DNA of 29,771 nt from Chloroflexota bacterium. Lineage in GTDB: Bacteria > Chloroflexota > Ktedonobacteria > Ktedonobacterales > Ktedonobacteraceae. The notes beneath the pieces are model-generated. The model did no database searches, was not told the DNA's origin, and worked only from the letters and a program-made list of their open reading frames with translations. The translations under genes were made by a program, and so were the position numbers. Position 1 is the stretch's first letter; each line of letters starts with the position of its first letter. Below, one piece after another: positions 15,566 through 23,498 of the stretch. Where the stretch lies: the NCBI GenBank assembly GCA_902810755.1, contig CADDYT010000071.1:1-29771 (forward strand). Reading direction: 5' to 3'.

Positions 15566-16759
15566 ATGGCAGATACCACCGTTGCGCGTCAGGCGGCGAT
15601 GCCGTCGGCGAGCGACCTGTACAATGTAGATCACCTGCTTTCGGAAGAGGAGCGCATGGTGCGTGACACCGTGCGCAAGTTCGTGCGCGAGCGCGTCCTG
15701 CCCATCATTGACCGGCATTTCGAGGCAGGCACCTTTCCCCGCGAACTCATCCCGGAAATCGCCGACCTCGGCCTGCTTGGCATGCACCTGGAAGGCTACG
15801 GCTGCGCGGGCCTGAGCGCCGTTTGCTATGGCCTGGCCTGCCAGGAACTGGAAGCGGGCGATAGCGGCCTGCGCTCCTTCGTCTCCGTGCAGGGGTCGCT
15901 GGCGATGTTTCCTATCCACAAATTTGGCTCTGAAGAGCAGAAACAGCACTGGCTGCCACGCATGGCTCGCGGCGAAGTCATCGGCTGCTTCGGCCTGACC
16001 GAACCCGATTCCGGTAGCGATCCCGGCAGCATGCGTACCACTGCCCGCCGCGACGGCGACTCCTACATCCTCAACGGCACCAAGATGTGGATTACCAATG
16101 GCGGCATTGCCGACCTCGCCGTCGTCTGGGCCAGAACCGATGAGGGTATTCGCGGCTTCCTCGTCGAGCGCGGCACGCCCGGCTTCACCACCAGCGACAT
16201 CCACCAGAAGCTCTCGCTGCGCGCCTCCGTTACCTCCGAACTGCACTTCGAGGACTGCCGCGTTCCCGCTGCGAACATGCTGCCCAACGTGCGCGGCCTG
16301 CGCGGCCCCCTTTCCTGCCTGGACGAGGCCCGTTATGGCATCGCCTGGGGAGCCAACGGCGCGGCACGTACCTGCTACGAAACCGCCCTCGACTACGCGA
16401 AAACGCGCATCCAGTTCAACAGGCCCATTGCCAGCTTCCAGCTCGTGCAGCAGAAGCTCGCCATCATAGCGACCGAACTGGTCAAGGCCCAGCTACTCGC
16501 CCTGCAACTTGGCCGCTTAAAGGACGAGGGCCTGCTGCACCCCGTGCAGATTTCTATTGCCAAGCGCAACAACGTGCGCGAGGCGCTCGAAACGGCGCGC
16601 ACCGCCCGCTCCATCCTGGGCGCGAACGGCATCACGCTCGAATATCCGATCAGCCGCCACATGAACAACCTGGAATCCGTCTTCACCTACGAAGGCACCG
16701 ACGACATCCACACGCTCATCATCGGCCAGGCCATCACCGGCTTCAACGCCTTCTCATAA
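15566..16759 (+). CDS. gcdH: Glutaryl-CoA dehydrogenase (acyl-CoA dehydrogenase family)
   Basis: An FAD enzyme that oxidises and decarboxylates glutaryl-CoA to crotonyl-CoA in lysine/tryptophan/aromatic breakdown. The sequence follows the glutaryl-CoA dehydrogenase branch throughout: FGLTEPDSGSDPGSM with TKMWITNGG (flavin binding), KLSLRASVTSELHFEDC, LDEARYGIAWGANGAA, QLGRLKDEG, SIAKRNNVREALETARTARS and the C-terminal ESVFTYEGTDDIH with the catalytic Glu. The ITGFNAF ending is also characteristic. ATG 15566 is chosen because AAAGGAGCG precedes it. The upstream extension to 15542 carries no family sequence. It is monocistronic and faces the sortase gene across a repeat array. Confidence 0.88.
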   Translation: MADTTVARQAAMPSASDLYNVDHLLSEEERMVRDTVRKFVRERVLPIIDRHFEAGTFPRELIPEIADLGLLGMHLEGYGCAGLSAVCYGLACQELEAGDSGLRSFVSVQGSLAMFPIHKFGSEEQKQHWLPRMARGEVIGCFGLTEPDSGSDPGSMRTTARRDGDSYILNGTKMWITNGGIADLAVVWARTDEGIRGFLVERGTPGFTTSDIHQKLSLRASVTSELHFEDCRVPAANMLPNVRGLRGPLSCLDEARYGIAWGANGAARTCYETALDYAKTRIQFNRPIASFQLVQQKLAIIATELVKAQLLALQLGRLKDEGLLHPVQISIAKRNNVREALETARTARSILGANGITLEYPISRHMNNLESVFTYEGTDDIHTLIIGQAITGFNAFS

Positions 16760-16797
16760 GTGCGGGCTGTTTCGCCACCCCCTTCCAGGCCGACCGC

Positions 16798-17098
16798 TGC
16801 GCGTCGCAGGCCAGCCGACCGCCGCGCAGCCAGCCGCGGCGCGTCGCAGGCCAGCCGACCGCCGAGTAGGCTAGCCGCCGCGCGTCGCAGGCCACCGGCA
16901 CATACAGCAGGCCACCGCCCAGGCCACACACACCGCCCAGACCAGCCGCACACACAGCAGGCCACCCGCCGCACGTCGCAGGCCACCCGCGCAGGCCACC
17001 TCTTGCGGGTGGCCTGCGCGGGTGGCCTGCGACGTGCGGCGGGTGGCCTGCGACGTGCGGCGGCTGGTCTGGGCGACCGCTGGCCTGCGACGCGGCCT
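16798..17098. repeat. GC-rich tandem array with long perfect hairpin
   Basis: The convergent gap after the dehydrogenase is built almost wholly from GCGTCGCAGGCCA-type units. GCGTCGCAGG starts at 16801, 16841 and 16882, a period of about 40 bases. Further variants follow. Within it, 16934-17000 and 17008-17075 form an inverted repeat: 44 bp pair perfectly next to a 7-base loop (TCTTGCG at 17001-17007), and pairing continues with a short interruption to about 67 bp. No gene is credible here although both strands are open in several frames. Confidence 0.85.
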
Positions 17099-17100
17099 GT

Positions 17101-17676
17101 TCATGCCTGGACCTGCGTTGTGAACACCACCAGTCGCTCGTCGTAGCCGTTGCCCGTCCAGACACCGCTGCAGGTGATCAGATTGAGGTGATGTTCGCCG
17201 GTCGGGCCGAAAACGGCGTTAATGACATCCTGACTCGGCGCGCTGGCCGGGTATTTTACCACGCGATTGACCACAAATTGTAGCTGCTGGCCGCTTTTCA
17301 TCGCCACAAAGACTTTATCGCCCGGCGCGAGATGGCCCAGCGACCAGAAAACCGCCGGATCGCCCCCCACGCGATCGACATGCCCTGCTATGACCGCGTT
17401 TCCTGTCTGCCCCGGCGCAGGGCCTTGATCGTACCAGAAAACGCTTGTCCAGTAGGGCGAGTGCAGGGCCTTCGAGGTTGGCGCGTCCATCGCCCCGCTC
17501 GCTGTCTGGCCCACCGGCATGACCGGCGCATTGATCTGCAACGCCGGAATGCGCAGTTGCGCCGGTGTCTGCGCGGGCTTTGCCGCCGTCTCAACCGAGG
17601 TAATGCGATTGCTCAATGCCACCACTGCCAGCACAATCACCAGCAGCAGGCAGCCATACAGGATAATCTTTTTCAT
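17101..17676 (-). CDS. Class F sortase
   Basis: A membrane-anchored transpeptidase of the sortase fold. The N-terminal hydrophobic helix (residues 4-21) anchors it. Catalytic residues are His99 in AVIAGHVD, Cys169 in NLITCSG and Arg181 in YDERLVVF. LRIPALQINAPVMPVG is the usual first strand. The 191-aa length fits class F sortases common in actinobacteria and Chloroflexota. Such enzymes join LPXTG-like proteins to cell-surface acceptors. No substrate with a sorting motif is seen in this window. The start ATG follows a weak site. The stop lies right at the edge of the GC-rich repeat array. Confidence 0.9.
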   Translation of the reverse strand: MKKIILYGCLLLVIVLAVVALSNRITSVETAAKPAQTPAQLRIPALQINAPVMPVGQTASGAMDAPTSKALHSPYWTSVFWYDQGPAPGQTGNAVIAGHVDRVGGDPAVFWSLGHLAPGDKVFVAMKSGQQLQFVVNRVVKYPASAPSQDVINAVFGPTGEHHLNLITCSGVWTGNGYDERLVVFTTQVQA

Positions 17677-17749
17677 AGCGAACTCTGCAATATAGAAACA
17701 CTTCTCTGTGTGCCAGTAGTATAGAGGATGAGTTCGTAATGGTCAATAA

Positions 17750-17899
17750 ATCAGATCTGGTGATTACCCATATCTTTTGGACAGTTGTAACGAAGTGGCT
17801 TATAAGCTTCTTGACATCATCTGCTCTTTGCAAAGCTGAGCTATATCAAAGCACTTGCAAAGAGCCTCCAAAACTTATGGGTAATCACCAGATCAGATC
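17750..17899. mobile_element. MITE-like element with terminal inverted repeats and possible 8-bp target duplication
   Basis: Arms 17754-17781 and 17867-17894 are inverted repeats of 28 bases with two mismatches (core GATCTGGTGATTACCCATA). An inner inverted pair GCTCTTTGCAA (17823-17833) and TTGCAAAGAGC (17855-17865) adds a second stem. The octamer ATCAGATC stands at 17750-17757 and again at 17892-17899, so it could be a target-site duplication around an element of about 134 bp starting TGGTGATTACCC. No transposase is encoded. Confidence 0.55.
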
Positions 17900-18485
17900 T
17901 ATACGAGCTATGGATCAAACATTGTTTTGGCAAGCCACGATTATCCCTTATCTTGTAACTCCTCAGATGTCCTCTATGCCTTGTTAAGAAATAGAAACCG
18001 AAGGATCAAATTCTTAACTGACCCTTAACATGATTCCACCCCCCCTCGACCTTTATCTTTTATATTTAAGCCGTAGAGATAAAACCATCATCTTTGATAG
18101 CTACTCAAGAGACCAGGCGATCGGGAAAGAGTGACTATGGAAGATAGCTGTCAAGCATCGAATGCACCTGTTTGTGCATAGAGGATAGATAACGGCGAAT
18201 GAGGCAAAAGGCGGTCTCCTGGTGGTACTGCTAACGATGCCATTCATCTTTTGCTGCATCTGGGCCATGTGCAGATCACGCATAGTCTGATTGGTGGTAA
18301 CTGAGTAGTTACTTTATATTTTGAAAGGAGGGGAAATACTACATTAGAAATTCTATTTCGCATTGTCACTAACACCTGGTGCCAGAAAGCGCATATTGCG
18401 CCCGGGATTGGTTTCTGCATTTAATGTTGTACTGTAGTCCCACGTACTTCTTGAGAGTACGTTATTCGTTACATGGAGGTATTTC
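17900..18485. other. Long non-coding leader upstream of the G1-like peptidase
   Basis: No credible gene. Visible items are a strong AAAGGAGGGG at 18324-18333 with no start codon within the next 20 bases, and a small hairpin ACGTACT/AGTACGT at 18442-18462, 24 bases before the start codon at 18486. A 30-codon stretch ending near 18303 reads HLLLHLGHVQITHS, loosely like a tyrosine-recombinase tail, but is too short to call. Confidence 0.4.
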
Positions 18486-19592
18486 ATGAAAGTATTTCGA
18501 CGGCTTGTCTTGTTACTACCAGGCTGTTTGTTATTGCTGGTTCTGCTAACCCCTTCGCTTGCGTTTGCTCAGCCTCGGACAATGGCCGCAAGCTTTAATC
18601 AGCTAACGTCGACTTCTTGCCCGGTGGTTCCGGCGCATACAGACATAATGAAGCTCTCTGATGCAGAGTTAGCAGTATACGGTTTCCCATCTCATGCAGC
18701 AATTCAAGGAAACCCGACTCTCTGGCAGTATTTTGCTGACCATACACCTCATCGCGTGTGTAAACAGGGAGGGCCTTCTCACTACTATTCTCCCAGCGCC
18801 TTTCCACATGGTAAAATACCATATAATATTGGCGATGGCTGCAATGCGACACCTAGCTCAAGATGTGAAGATGGTGTATGGGCAGGAAATCTTGCTATTA
18901 GTAAGGGGCGTGGAGCATATAGAATAGCTCAAATGAATGTCTCTGTACCCACTATTAGCACGTCGGATCCTAACGCAGAGGTTGCTTTCTGGACTGGTGT
19001 AGGGGGTGATGGGTGGATCACAAGTAGTACCGTTCTGGTGCAATCTGCTATTGTCATTAGTGTGGTTAATGGCAAAGAGTATGTAGAAACGGATATTGAG
19101 GTAGCCAATAATGTGAAGGCATATCAACTTCCACTTTGCCAAACCCCTCAGGTAAATGATCGAATCTATCTATACGCGAACTCTAATGTAAATAACGATG
19201 GATACGATTATTTTTACATTAGAGATGATAATGGGAACAATGGGAATGGTTGCTCCAATTCCTGCTATCTTGGTACCAACAATAGCAATCCCCCTACTCC
19301 TCACTGTCCCTTCAATGGAGGACCTTCGTATAATTCTGACAGTGCTAGCGGTGAATGCATTGCAGAACGTGTTGGCGGCAATGAGCTGGGATTCGGGGGG
19401 TACGATGTGGCCGAATTCAACCCGCCGGGTCATCAGGAACAGGTTACGAATTGTGATATCAATAATGTAGCAATTGGTAGTCAAGCTCATAACTATATGG
19501 TTCTTGAGAATGGAGGCGCACAATTGCTTATCGATGTCGGGCCTATTTCAAATGGTACCGATTTCCCTTTTCGGTGGCACCAAAGTTCCTGA
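18486..19592 (+). CDS. Secreted G1-type (eqolisin-like) glutamic peptidase
   Basis: A signal peptide spans residues 1-28 (FRRL, hydrophobic core, cleavage after AFA). A propeptide-like part has KLSDAELAVYGFPSHA. The beta-sandwich domain runs from about residue 130 with GVWAGNLAISKGRGAYRIAQ, VSVPTI and FWTGVGGDGW. LVQSAIVI follows (Gln186, expected catalytic Gln), with NGKEYVETDIEV, NDRIYLYANS and CIAERVGG (Glu294, expected catalytic Glu), then GGYDVAEFN. A Q/E dyad in this order is the mark of G1 peptidases, which work at acid pH outside the cell. It has several Cys, including a CSNSC insertion near 256-260. The ATG has a good GGAGG site. It appears monocistronic and ends before a strong terminator. 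Confidence 0.65.
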   Translation: MKVFRRLVLLLPGCLLLLVLLTPSLAFAQPRTMAASFNQLTSTSCPVVPAHTDIMKLSDAELAVYGFPSHAAIQGNPTLWQYFADHTPHRVCKQGGPSHYYSPSAFPHGKIPYNIGDGCNATPSSRCEDGVWAGNLAISKGRGAYRIAQMNVSVPTISTSDPNAEVAFWTGVGGDGWITSSTVLVQSAIVISVVNGKEYVETDIEVANNVKAYQLPLCQTPQVNDRIYLYANSNVNNDGYDYFYIRDDNGNNGNGCSNSCYLGTNNSNPPTPHCPFNGGPSYNSDSASGECIAERVGGNELGFGGYDVAEFNPPGHQEQVTNCDINNVAIGSQAHNYMVLENGGAQLLIDVGPISNGTDFPFRWHQSS

Positions 19593-19688
19593 TCTATACG
19601 CGGGAAGGGAACCCATTACATAATTCCTTTCGCTCACAAGAATCGGTCACTTTGTGATGAGCTTAATAGCTACTAAAGGTGGATACCA

Positions 19689-19734
19689 TTCAAAGGAGCC
19701 GAATTTATTCAGTAATAGGTTCGGCTCCTTTGAA
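19689..19734 (+). terminator. Perfect 15-bp stem-loop after the peptidase gene
   Basis: TTCAAAGGAGCCGAA (19689-19703) pairs perfectly with TTCGGCTCCTTTGAA (19720-19734), with a 16-base loop. There is no T tract, so the mechanism is uncertain. Confidence 0.65.
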
Positions 19735-19925
19735 GAGCATCTGGAGCGTATCTAAAGAATATGTTGCTCACTTTGAGCCACTTTATCCAGCAGTGAAGAA
19801 CAAGGAGGGTGCATTTAGGAATTGGATCACTTGATATGTCACAATCTCTTTGCGTCAAGCATCCTCTACTTTAGAAAGCAATTTGTAAAGGAAACATTCG
19901 AGATTGGTTCTTCTAACCGGAAATG

Positions 19926-19970
19926 GGAAAATAAGATGTAGTACACTCAATAGCAGCATCTTACTTTTCC
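19926..19970. other. Hairpin in the gap before the membrane protein gene
   Basis: GGAAAATAAGATG (19926-19938) pairs with CATCTTACTTTTCC (19957-19970) with a single bulge. On the plus strand the right arm ends in a pyrimidine run. The rest of 19593-20045 shows no gene. It may be a terminator or part of the leader of the next gene. Confidence 0.4.
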
Positions 19971-20045
19971 ATTTCTCTGCCTGGGTTCCAAGCCCGGCAA
20001 CTTCATCTCTTTTTCAGAGAAACTTTATTGATCAGGGAGGAACAA

Positions 20046-20726
20046 ATGATACGCTTCCATCGTGAAAGGGTAGCTGGCCTGGCGGCTCTGCTGGGGGGAG
20101 CATTGCAAACAGCAATACTCGTTTCTCAGGTAAGTTGGTTGAGTGTGATACTCACAAGTACGACCCATTATCATGTCACCTGGGACTGGAACATCCCCCG
20201 AGAATACCATTGGATTTCAGTAAGCCCGTGGCTTTTTTTTCTCATTGCCTTGCTTTGTCTGAACTGGAACTTTGCCCCGCAACTCCGCTGGGATCGCTGG
20301 CAGAGTACCATCGGCATCGTTTTCATCATCATGGCTATTGTTGTGCCAGAGATTGTACTATCGTTTGTCAACAATTGCGTTCCTGATTTACCCTGTAATC
20401 CAGGAATCGGTTGGCTGCCTCCCTTCCTCAGCAGTATCAGTGTGGTTGGAGGAATACTGCTGGGTAGCTATCTGCTGTTGATGTGGAAAGCTCTGGTCAA
20501 GGCTGCGTTTCCCAGGTTCTGGACGTTCGCCTTTCTGGTTCTGGGTGTCCTGGCATTCTATAACTGTCGCGTTGCTATAGAAGTTGGCGAATGGGTTCCT
20601 GGCTATTTTAAGGTAGATCTGACCACGATGATTCTGGGAATCATCTGGGCGACTGCCTGGTCTTTCCTCGGTTTTGTGCTTTGTGTCAAAACATTTCGCA
20701 AGGGCAAGCCAGAAATGGTTGATTAG
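20046..20726 (+). CDS. Unknown integral membrane protein (about 6 TM helices)
   Basis: A 226-aa membrane protein; I recognise no family. Hydrophobic segments lie near residues 12-36, 60-74, 88-105 (STIGIVFIIMAIVVPEIVLS), 128-148 (SVVGGILLGSYLLLMWKAL), 154-172 and 195-216. An external-looking loop NNCVPDLPCNPGIGW carries two Cys. ATG 20046 is preferred over TTG 20028 because GGGAGG stands 8 bases before it. It is alone between two hairpins, so probably a single-gene transcript. Confidence 0.8.
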   Translation: MIRFHRERVAGLAALLGGALQTAILVSQVSWLSVILTSTTHYHVTWDWNIPREYHWISVSPWLFFLIALLCLNWNFAPQLRWDRWQSTIGIVFIIMAIVVPEIVLSFVNNCVPDLPCNPGIGWLPPFLSSISVVGGILLGSYLLLMWKALVKAAFPRFWTFAFLVLGVLAFYNCRVAIEVGEWVPGYFKVDLTTMILGIIWATAWSFLGFVLCVKTFRKGKPEMVD

Positions 20727-20764
20727 CTCGTTGCTTTTTTGATCTTACTCTCTGTTTCGATTGG

Positions 20765-20810
20765 GAGCGGCTGGCCATCACTACCTTTATAGAACGGACA
20801 CCAGCCGCTC
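20765..20810. terminator. Hairpin between convergent genes
   Basis: GAGCGGCTGG (20765-20774) pairs perfectly with CCAGCCGCTC (20801-20810) across a 26-base loop. It lies between the stops at 20726 (+) and 20832 (-) and likely acts for both. Confidence 0.55.
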
Positions 20811-20831
20811 GTGTCTTGTGAAAGTGTGGGG

Positions 20832-21731
20832 CTAAGGCAACATTGTTGCGCTGTTGGCAGGCGCACGCTGTTCGCGCATGAGCCAGACGTAGCTATCTTC
20901 GAGGGTTGGCTCGATGGGGACGGCTCCGGCGCGCGGCGAGAGGTCGCCTACGACGCGGTACTGCACGCCGGTTCCCAGGTGCATGGTGGCGACAACCGTG
21001 AAGTTGCCTTCGGGTTTGGCGCCTTCCGTCGTAATCATCCATACCTTGCCCTGTGCTTCGCGCAGCAGGTCGAAGGTAGTACCCTGGAAGATGACGCGGC
21101 CCTGTTTCATGATGGCAAGGTTGCGACTCGTCTGCGCGATATCCTCCACGATGTGCGTGGAGAGCAGGACGGTGCGGTCTCCAGCCAGTTCGGAGAGCAG
21201 ATTGCGGAAACGGATGCGCTCCTCCGGGTCGAGGCCTGCCGTCGGTTCGTCGACGATCAGCAGTTGCGGGTCGTTGAGCAGGGCCTGGGCAATGCCGATG
21301 CGTCGCTTCATGCCGCCCGAAAAGGTCTTCAGCTTGCGATGCGCCACGTCCGCAAGCGAAACCGTCTCAAGCAGGTAGGCAATGCGCTGCTGGCGCGTTT
21401 TGCGGTCATCCATGCCCTTGAGGATGGCGATATAGTCGAGGAACTCCCGCGCGCTCAAATCCGGGTAGACGCCCAGGTCCTGCGGCAGGTAGCCCAGCAC
21501 GCGCTTGATGGCCGTGCGTCCCTGTTCGCTGTTGCCGTCGAACGGGCCGACGCGCAGACTGCCGCTCGTCGGGCGCAGGATACCGGCCAGAATGCGCATC
21601 AGCGTGGTCTTGCCCGCGCCATTTGGCCCCAGTAGCCCGAACATGCCGCTCGGAATCGTCAGATCCAGATCGTTCAGCGCGTGAACGCCGCCGCGATACA
21701 CCTTGTTCAGATGATGAATCTCTATTTGCAT
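20832..21731 (-). CDS. ABC transporter ATP-binding protein (ABC-2 type)
   Basis: A nucleotide-binding subunit with Walker A LLGPNGAGKTTLMRIL (about 33-48), Q-loop region LGYLPQDLGVYPDL, signature TFSGGMKRRIGIAQALLNDP, Walker B LLIVDEPTAGLDPEERIRF, and a switch His in VLLSTHIVED. A C-terminal extension of about 80 residues (FQGTTFDLLREAQGKVW on) is typical of export-type ABC-2 ATPases. The ATG is preceded by GAAGGAG. It is the last gene of the sigma/anti-sigma/permease set, 35 bases after the preceding permease. Substrate unknown. Confidence 0.92.
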   Translation of the reverse strand: MQIEIHHLNKVYRGGVHALNDLDLTIPSGMFGLLGPNGAGKTTLMRILAGILRPTSGSLRVGPFDGNSEQGRTAIKRVLGYLPQDLGVYPDLSAREFLDYIAILKGMDDRKTRQQRIAYLLETVSLADVAHRKLKTFSGGMKRRIGIAQALLNDPQLLIVDEPTAGLDPEERIRFRNLLSELAGDRTVLLSTHIVEDIAQTSRNLAIMKQGRVIFQGTTFDLLREAQGKVWMITTEGAKPEGNFTVVATMHLGTGVQYRVVGDLSPRAGAVPIEPTLEDSYVWLMREQRAPANSATMLP

Positions 21732-21766
21732 GATATGTTTTCTCCTTCAATATTTCTTATGGCCAT

Positions 21767-22567
21767 CTATTGTCGGGCCTGCTGCCACTTGAGCAGTTGC
21801 CAGAGGACGACCATGACGAGGACGCTGATGGCGAGCAGCAAGGCGATGCTTTCAACGCCTGCCAGCGCGGTAGCGCCTTCGATGCCGTGAGCGCAAACGC
21901 CTTCGTGTCTCTGGCCGCCGAAAAAGCCGGTGCATGCATAGCCGCCGATGGGGGTCAGGATGGTTGTACTCAGCGTGGGAATGCCGACGGGGGGCAGCAG
22001 ATTGCCCCAGAACCAGTAGCCGACGAAGAGGAACTGGTAGAGCGGCACCCACATGATGGCCGGGCAGGCAATCGAGAACGCGCTGACGAAGATCATGCCG
22101 GGCAGCATAATGGTTGAGAACGCGGCCAGCGCATAGGGGATGGTCATGAGATCGTGTGTCTGGTAGACAATCACGCCCAGGCCGATGAGGTAGAAGGCGA
22201 GTACAGGTACCAGACTGGCGCACATGCTGCCCAGGTATTTGCCGTTGAGACGCGCGCTCAATGCGCCCGGCATCGAAGTGAACAGTTCATCCACCTTCAT
22301 GCGCCGGTCTCGCGGCAGCCGGTCCGCGAGCATGATGCCCACGCCAACCGGTAGGACAATGTTGATCATGCTTGCCCACATCACCACATCGTTAAGCAGC
22401 GGAAAGCTATTCAGGTGTGTGATGGCGTCGAGGATGCGCGGCTGGCGGCTCAGGATGCCAACGAGCAGGAAGACGATCAATCCCATCGTAATCCACAACG
22501 CCCGGCGTCGTATCTGCATGCGAAACTCGTAGGTAAATGCTCCCAGAAAAACAACGAATTGATTCAT
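21767..22567 (-). CDS. ABC-2 type transporter permease
   Basis: A 266-aa protein with about six hydrophobic segments: WITMGLIVFLLVGIL near residue 26, VVMWASMINIVLPVGVGIML near 61, SLVPVLAFYLIGLGVIVY, IMLPGMIFVSAFSIACPAI, YQFLFVGYWFWGNLLPPVG and a C-terminal ALAGVESIALLLAISVLVMV. A cytoplasmic loop DRLPRDRRMKVDELFTSMPG is the coupling region usual in this family. It begins 2 bases after the stop of the upstream permease, so the two are translationally coupled and probably pair as a heterodimer. Confidence 0.85.
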   Translation of the reverse strand: MNQFVVFLGAFTYEFRMQIRRRALWITMGLIVFLLVGILSRQPRILDAITHLNSFPLLNDVVMWASMINIVLPVGVGIMLADRLPRDRRMKVDELFTSMPGALSARLNGKYLGSMCASLVPVLAFYLIGLGVIVYQTHDLMTIPYALAAFSTIMLPGMIFVSAFSIACPAIMWVPLYQFLFVGYWFWGNLLPPVGIPTLSTTILTPIGGYACTGFFGGQRHEGVCAHGIEGATALAGVESIALLLAISVLVMVVLWQLLKWQQARQ

Positions 22568-22569
22568 AA

Positions 22570-23304
22570 TTATTCTTCACTCGTTCCTTTCAATAGCCCT
22601 TCTGTATTGTGCAGCAGCAGCCAGCCGATTATTACCAGCACTACGCCCGTTGCCAGCACTTCAAAGCGATTGGTCAGCCAGAGCGTGATATATTGTTGTG
22701 GCACGACCGTTGGCGGGTAGACCAGCGTGGTAGGGAAAAGCGAGAAGGGGCGCAACCAGTCGCTGAGAAAGATGTAATCTTTGAATGGTATCTCGGCGAT
22801 CCAGATGCCGGCCAGCAGCGCGCCCGCCGCCGAGCGACTGCGCAGGAGCAGGGAGAGGCAGAAGCCAACCCCCACGCACCACAACAGCGTGGCGAACCAT
22901 GCCAGCGCCTGCACAAAAAACTGTGCCGGTTCCCCCCAGCCATGCTGCGGCTGGAACAGGTACACCTGGTGTAGCGCGCTGATTATCAGCGTAGAGAGCA
23001 GGGCAATAGCCGTCGCGCTGGCCGTAATCAGCGCCAGTCGCAGCAGCGAGGTGCGGCTATACCGTCGCGGCAGCGTCAATTGCAATTCCAGCGCCGGGTC
23101 GTGCATGATGATTGTTCCCACTACCGCGCCTGTCGCAATCGGCACGATCATTTCCAGCCCGCCCGACAGAAAGCGAGCCGGCGCAACCTTCAGGTATGCC
23201 AGCAGCAGGGCGAAGAGCGCAAACCCCAGCATCACCAGCACCGGCGTCAGAATCACGCGCTTCCCCATCAGGCGCAATTCGTAGCGCAATCGATCAAAAG
23301 ACAT
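22570..23304 (-). CDS. ABC-2 type transporter permease
   Basis: A 244-aa protein starting MSFDRLRYELRLMGKRVILT. ATG 23304 is chosen because GGAGG lies 5-9 bases before it; the open extension to 23400 runs into the palindromic repeat at 23347. Hydrophobic segments include PVLVMLGFALFALLLAYLKV, MIVPIATGAVVGTIIMHDP, LALITASATAIALLSTLIIS, FATLLWCVGVGFCLSLLL and a last VLATGVVLVIIGWLLLH. The IIMHDPALELQLTLP turn resembles the EHDAGFELTLATP segment of the neighbouring anti-sigma protein, hinting that the two are related. Confidence 0.82.
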   Translation of the reverse strand: MSFDRLRYELRLMGKRVILTPVLVMLGFALFALLLAYLKVAPARFLSGGLEMIVPIATGAVVGTIIMHDPALELQLTLPRRYSRTSLLRLALITASATAIALLSTLIISALHQVYLFQPQHGWGEPAQFFVQALAWFATLLWCVGVGFCLSLLLRSRSAAGALLAGIWIAEIPFKDYIFLSDWLRPFSLFPTTLVYPPTVVPQQYITLWLTNRFEVLATGVVLVIIGWLLLHNTEGLLKGTSEE

Positions 23305-23346
23305 AGTGCCTCCATATATACTCATCTTCTGTAATTTGCTTGCCCT

Positions 23347-23474
23347 CCGTAGGTGCCGATTTATCGCGCACATTGCCAGTTTATTGGCCACTGGAGCCAC
23401 ACGAATCAGAGGTGGCCATATGGGCCACGCGGGCCGATCAATCGGTGGTGTCCGCGATAAATCGGGGCCTACGG
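23347..23474. repeat. Palindromic repeat element inside the sigma/ABC operon
   Basis: Arms 23347-23371 and 23450-23474 are inverted repeats of 25 bases with three mismatches (core CGCGATAAATCGG). The interior holds a second inverted pair around GGCCAC/GTGGCC and a CCGATCAATCGG hairpin. It fills the gap between the anti-sigma gene and the first permease, and could attenuate or stabilise the transcript. Confidence 0.65.
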
Positions 23475-23498
23475 GAGTTGATTGCCCACCTGCGCATA

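Noticed and set aside
15539..16246. 235-codon minus-strand frame
   Set aside because: Antisense shadow of the glutaryl-CoA dehydrogenase gene, which has full family motifs.
16743..17165. Repetitive Ala/Gly/Arg/Pro frames on both strands
   Set aside because: They are translations of the GC-rich tandem array; low-complexity and open in several frames at once.
17739..17987. 82-codon plus-strand frame
   Set aside because: It runs through the MITE-like inverted repeats and has no binding site or family pattern.
18181..18303. Stretch reading HLLLHLGHVQITHS, like the end of a tyrosine recombinase
   Set aside because: Only about 30 codons, preceded by stops, lacking the catalytic Arg/His/Tyr set; could be chance.
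20811..21635. 274-codon plus-strand frame
   Set aside because: Mirror of the ABC ATPase gene; GC-rich codon bias opens the opposite strand. No ribosome binding site or motifs.
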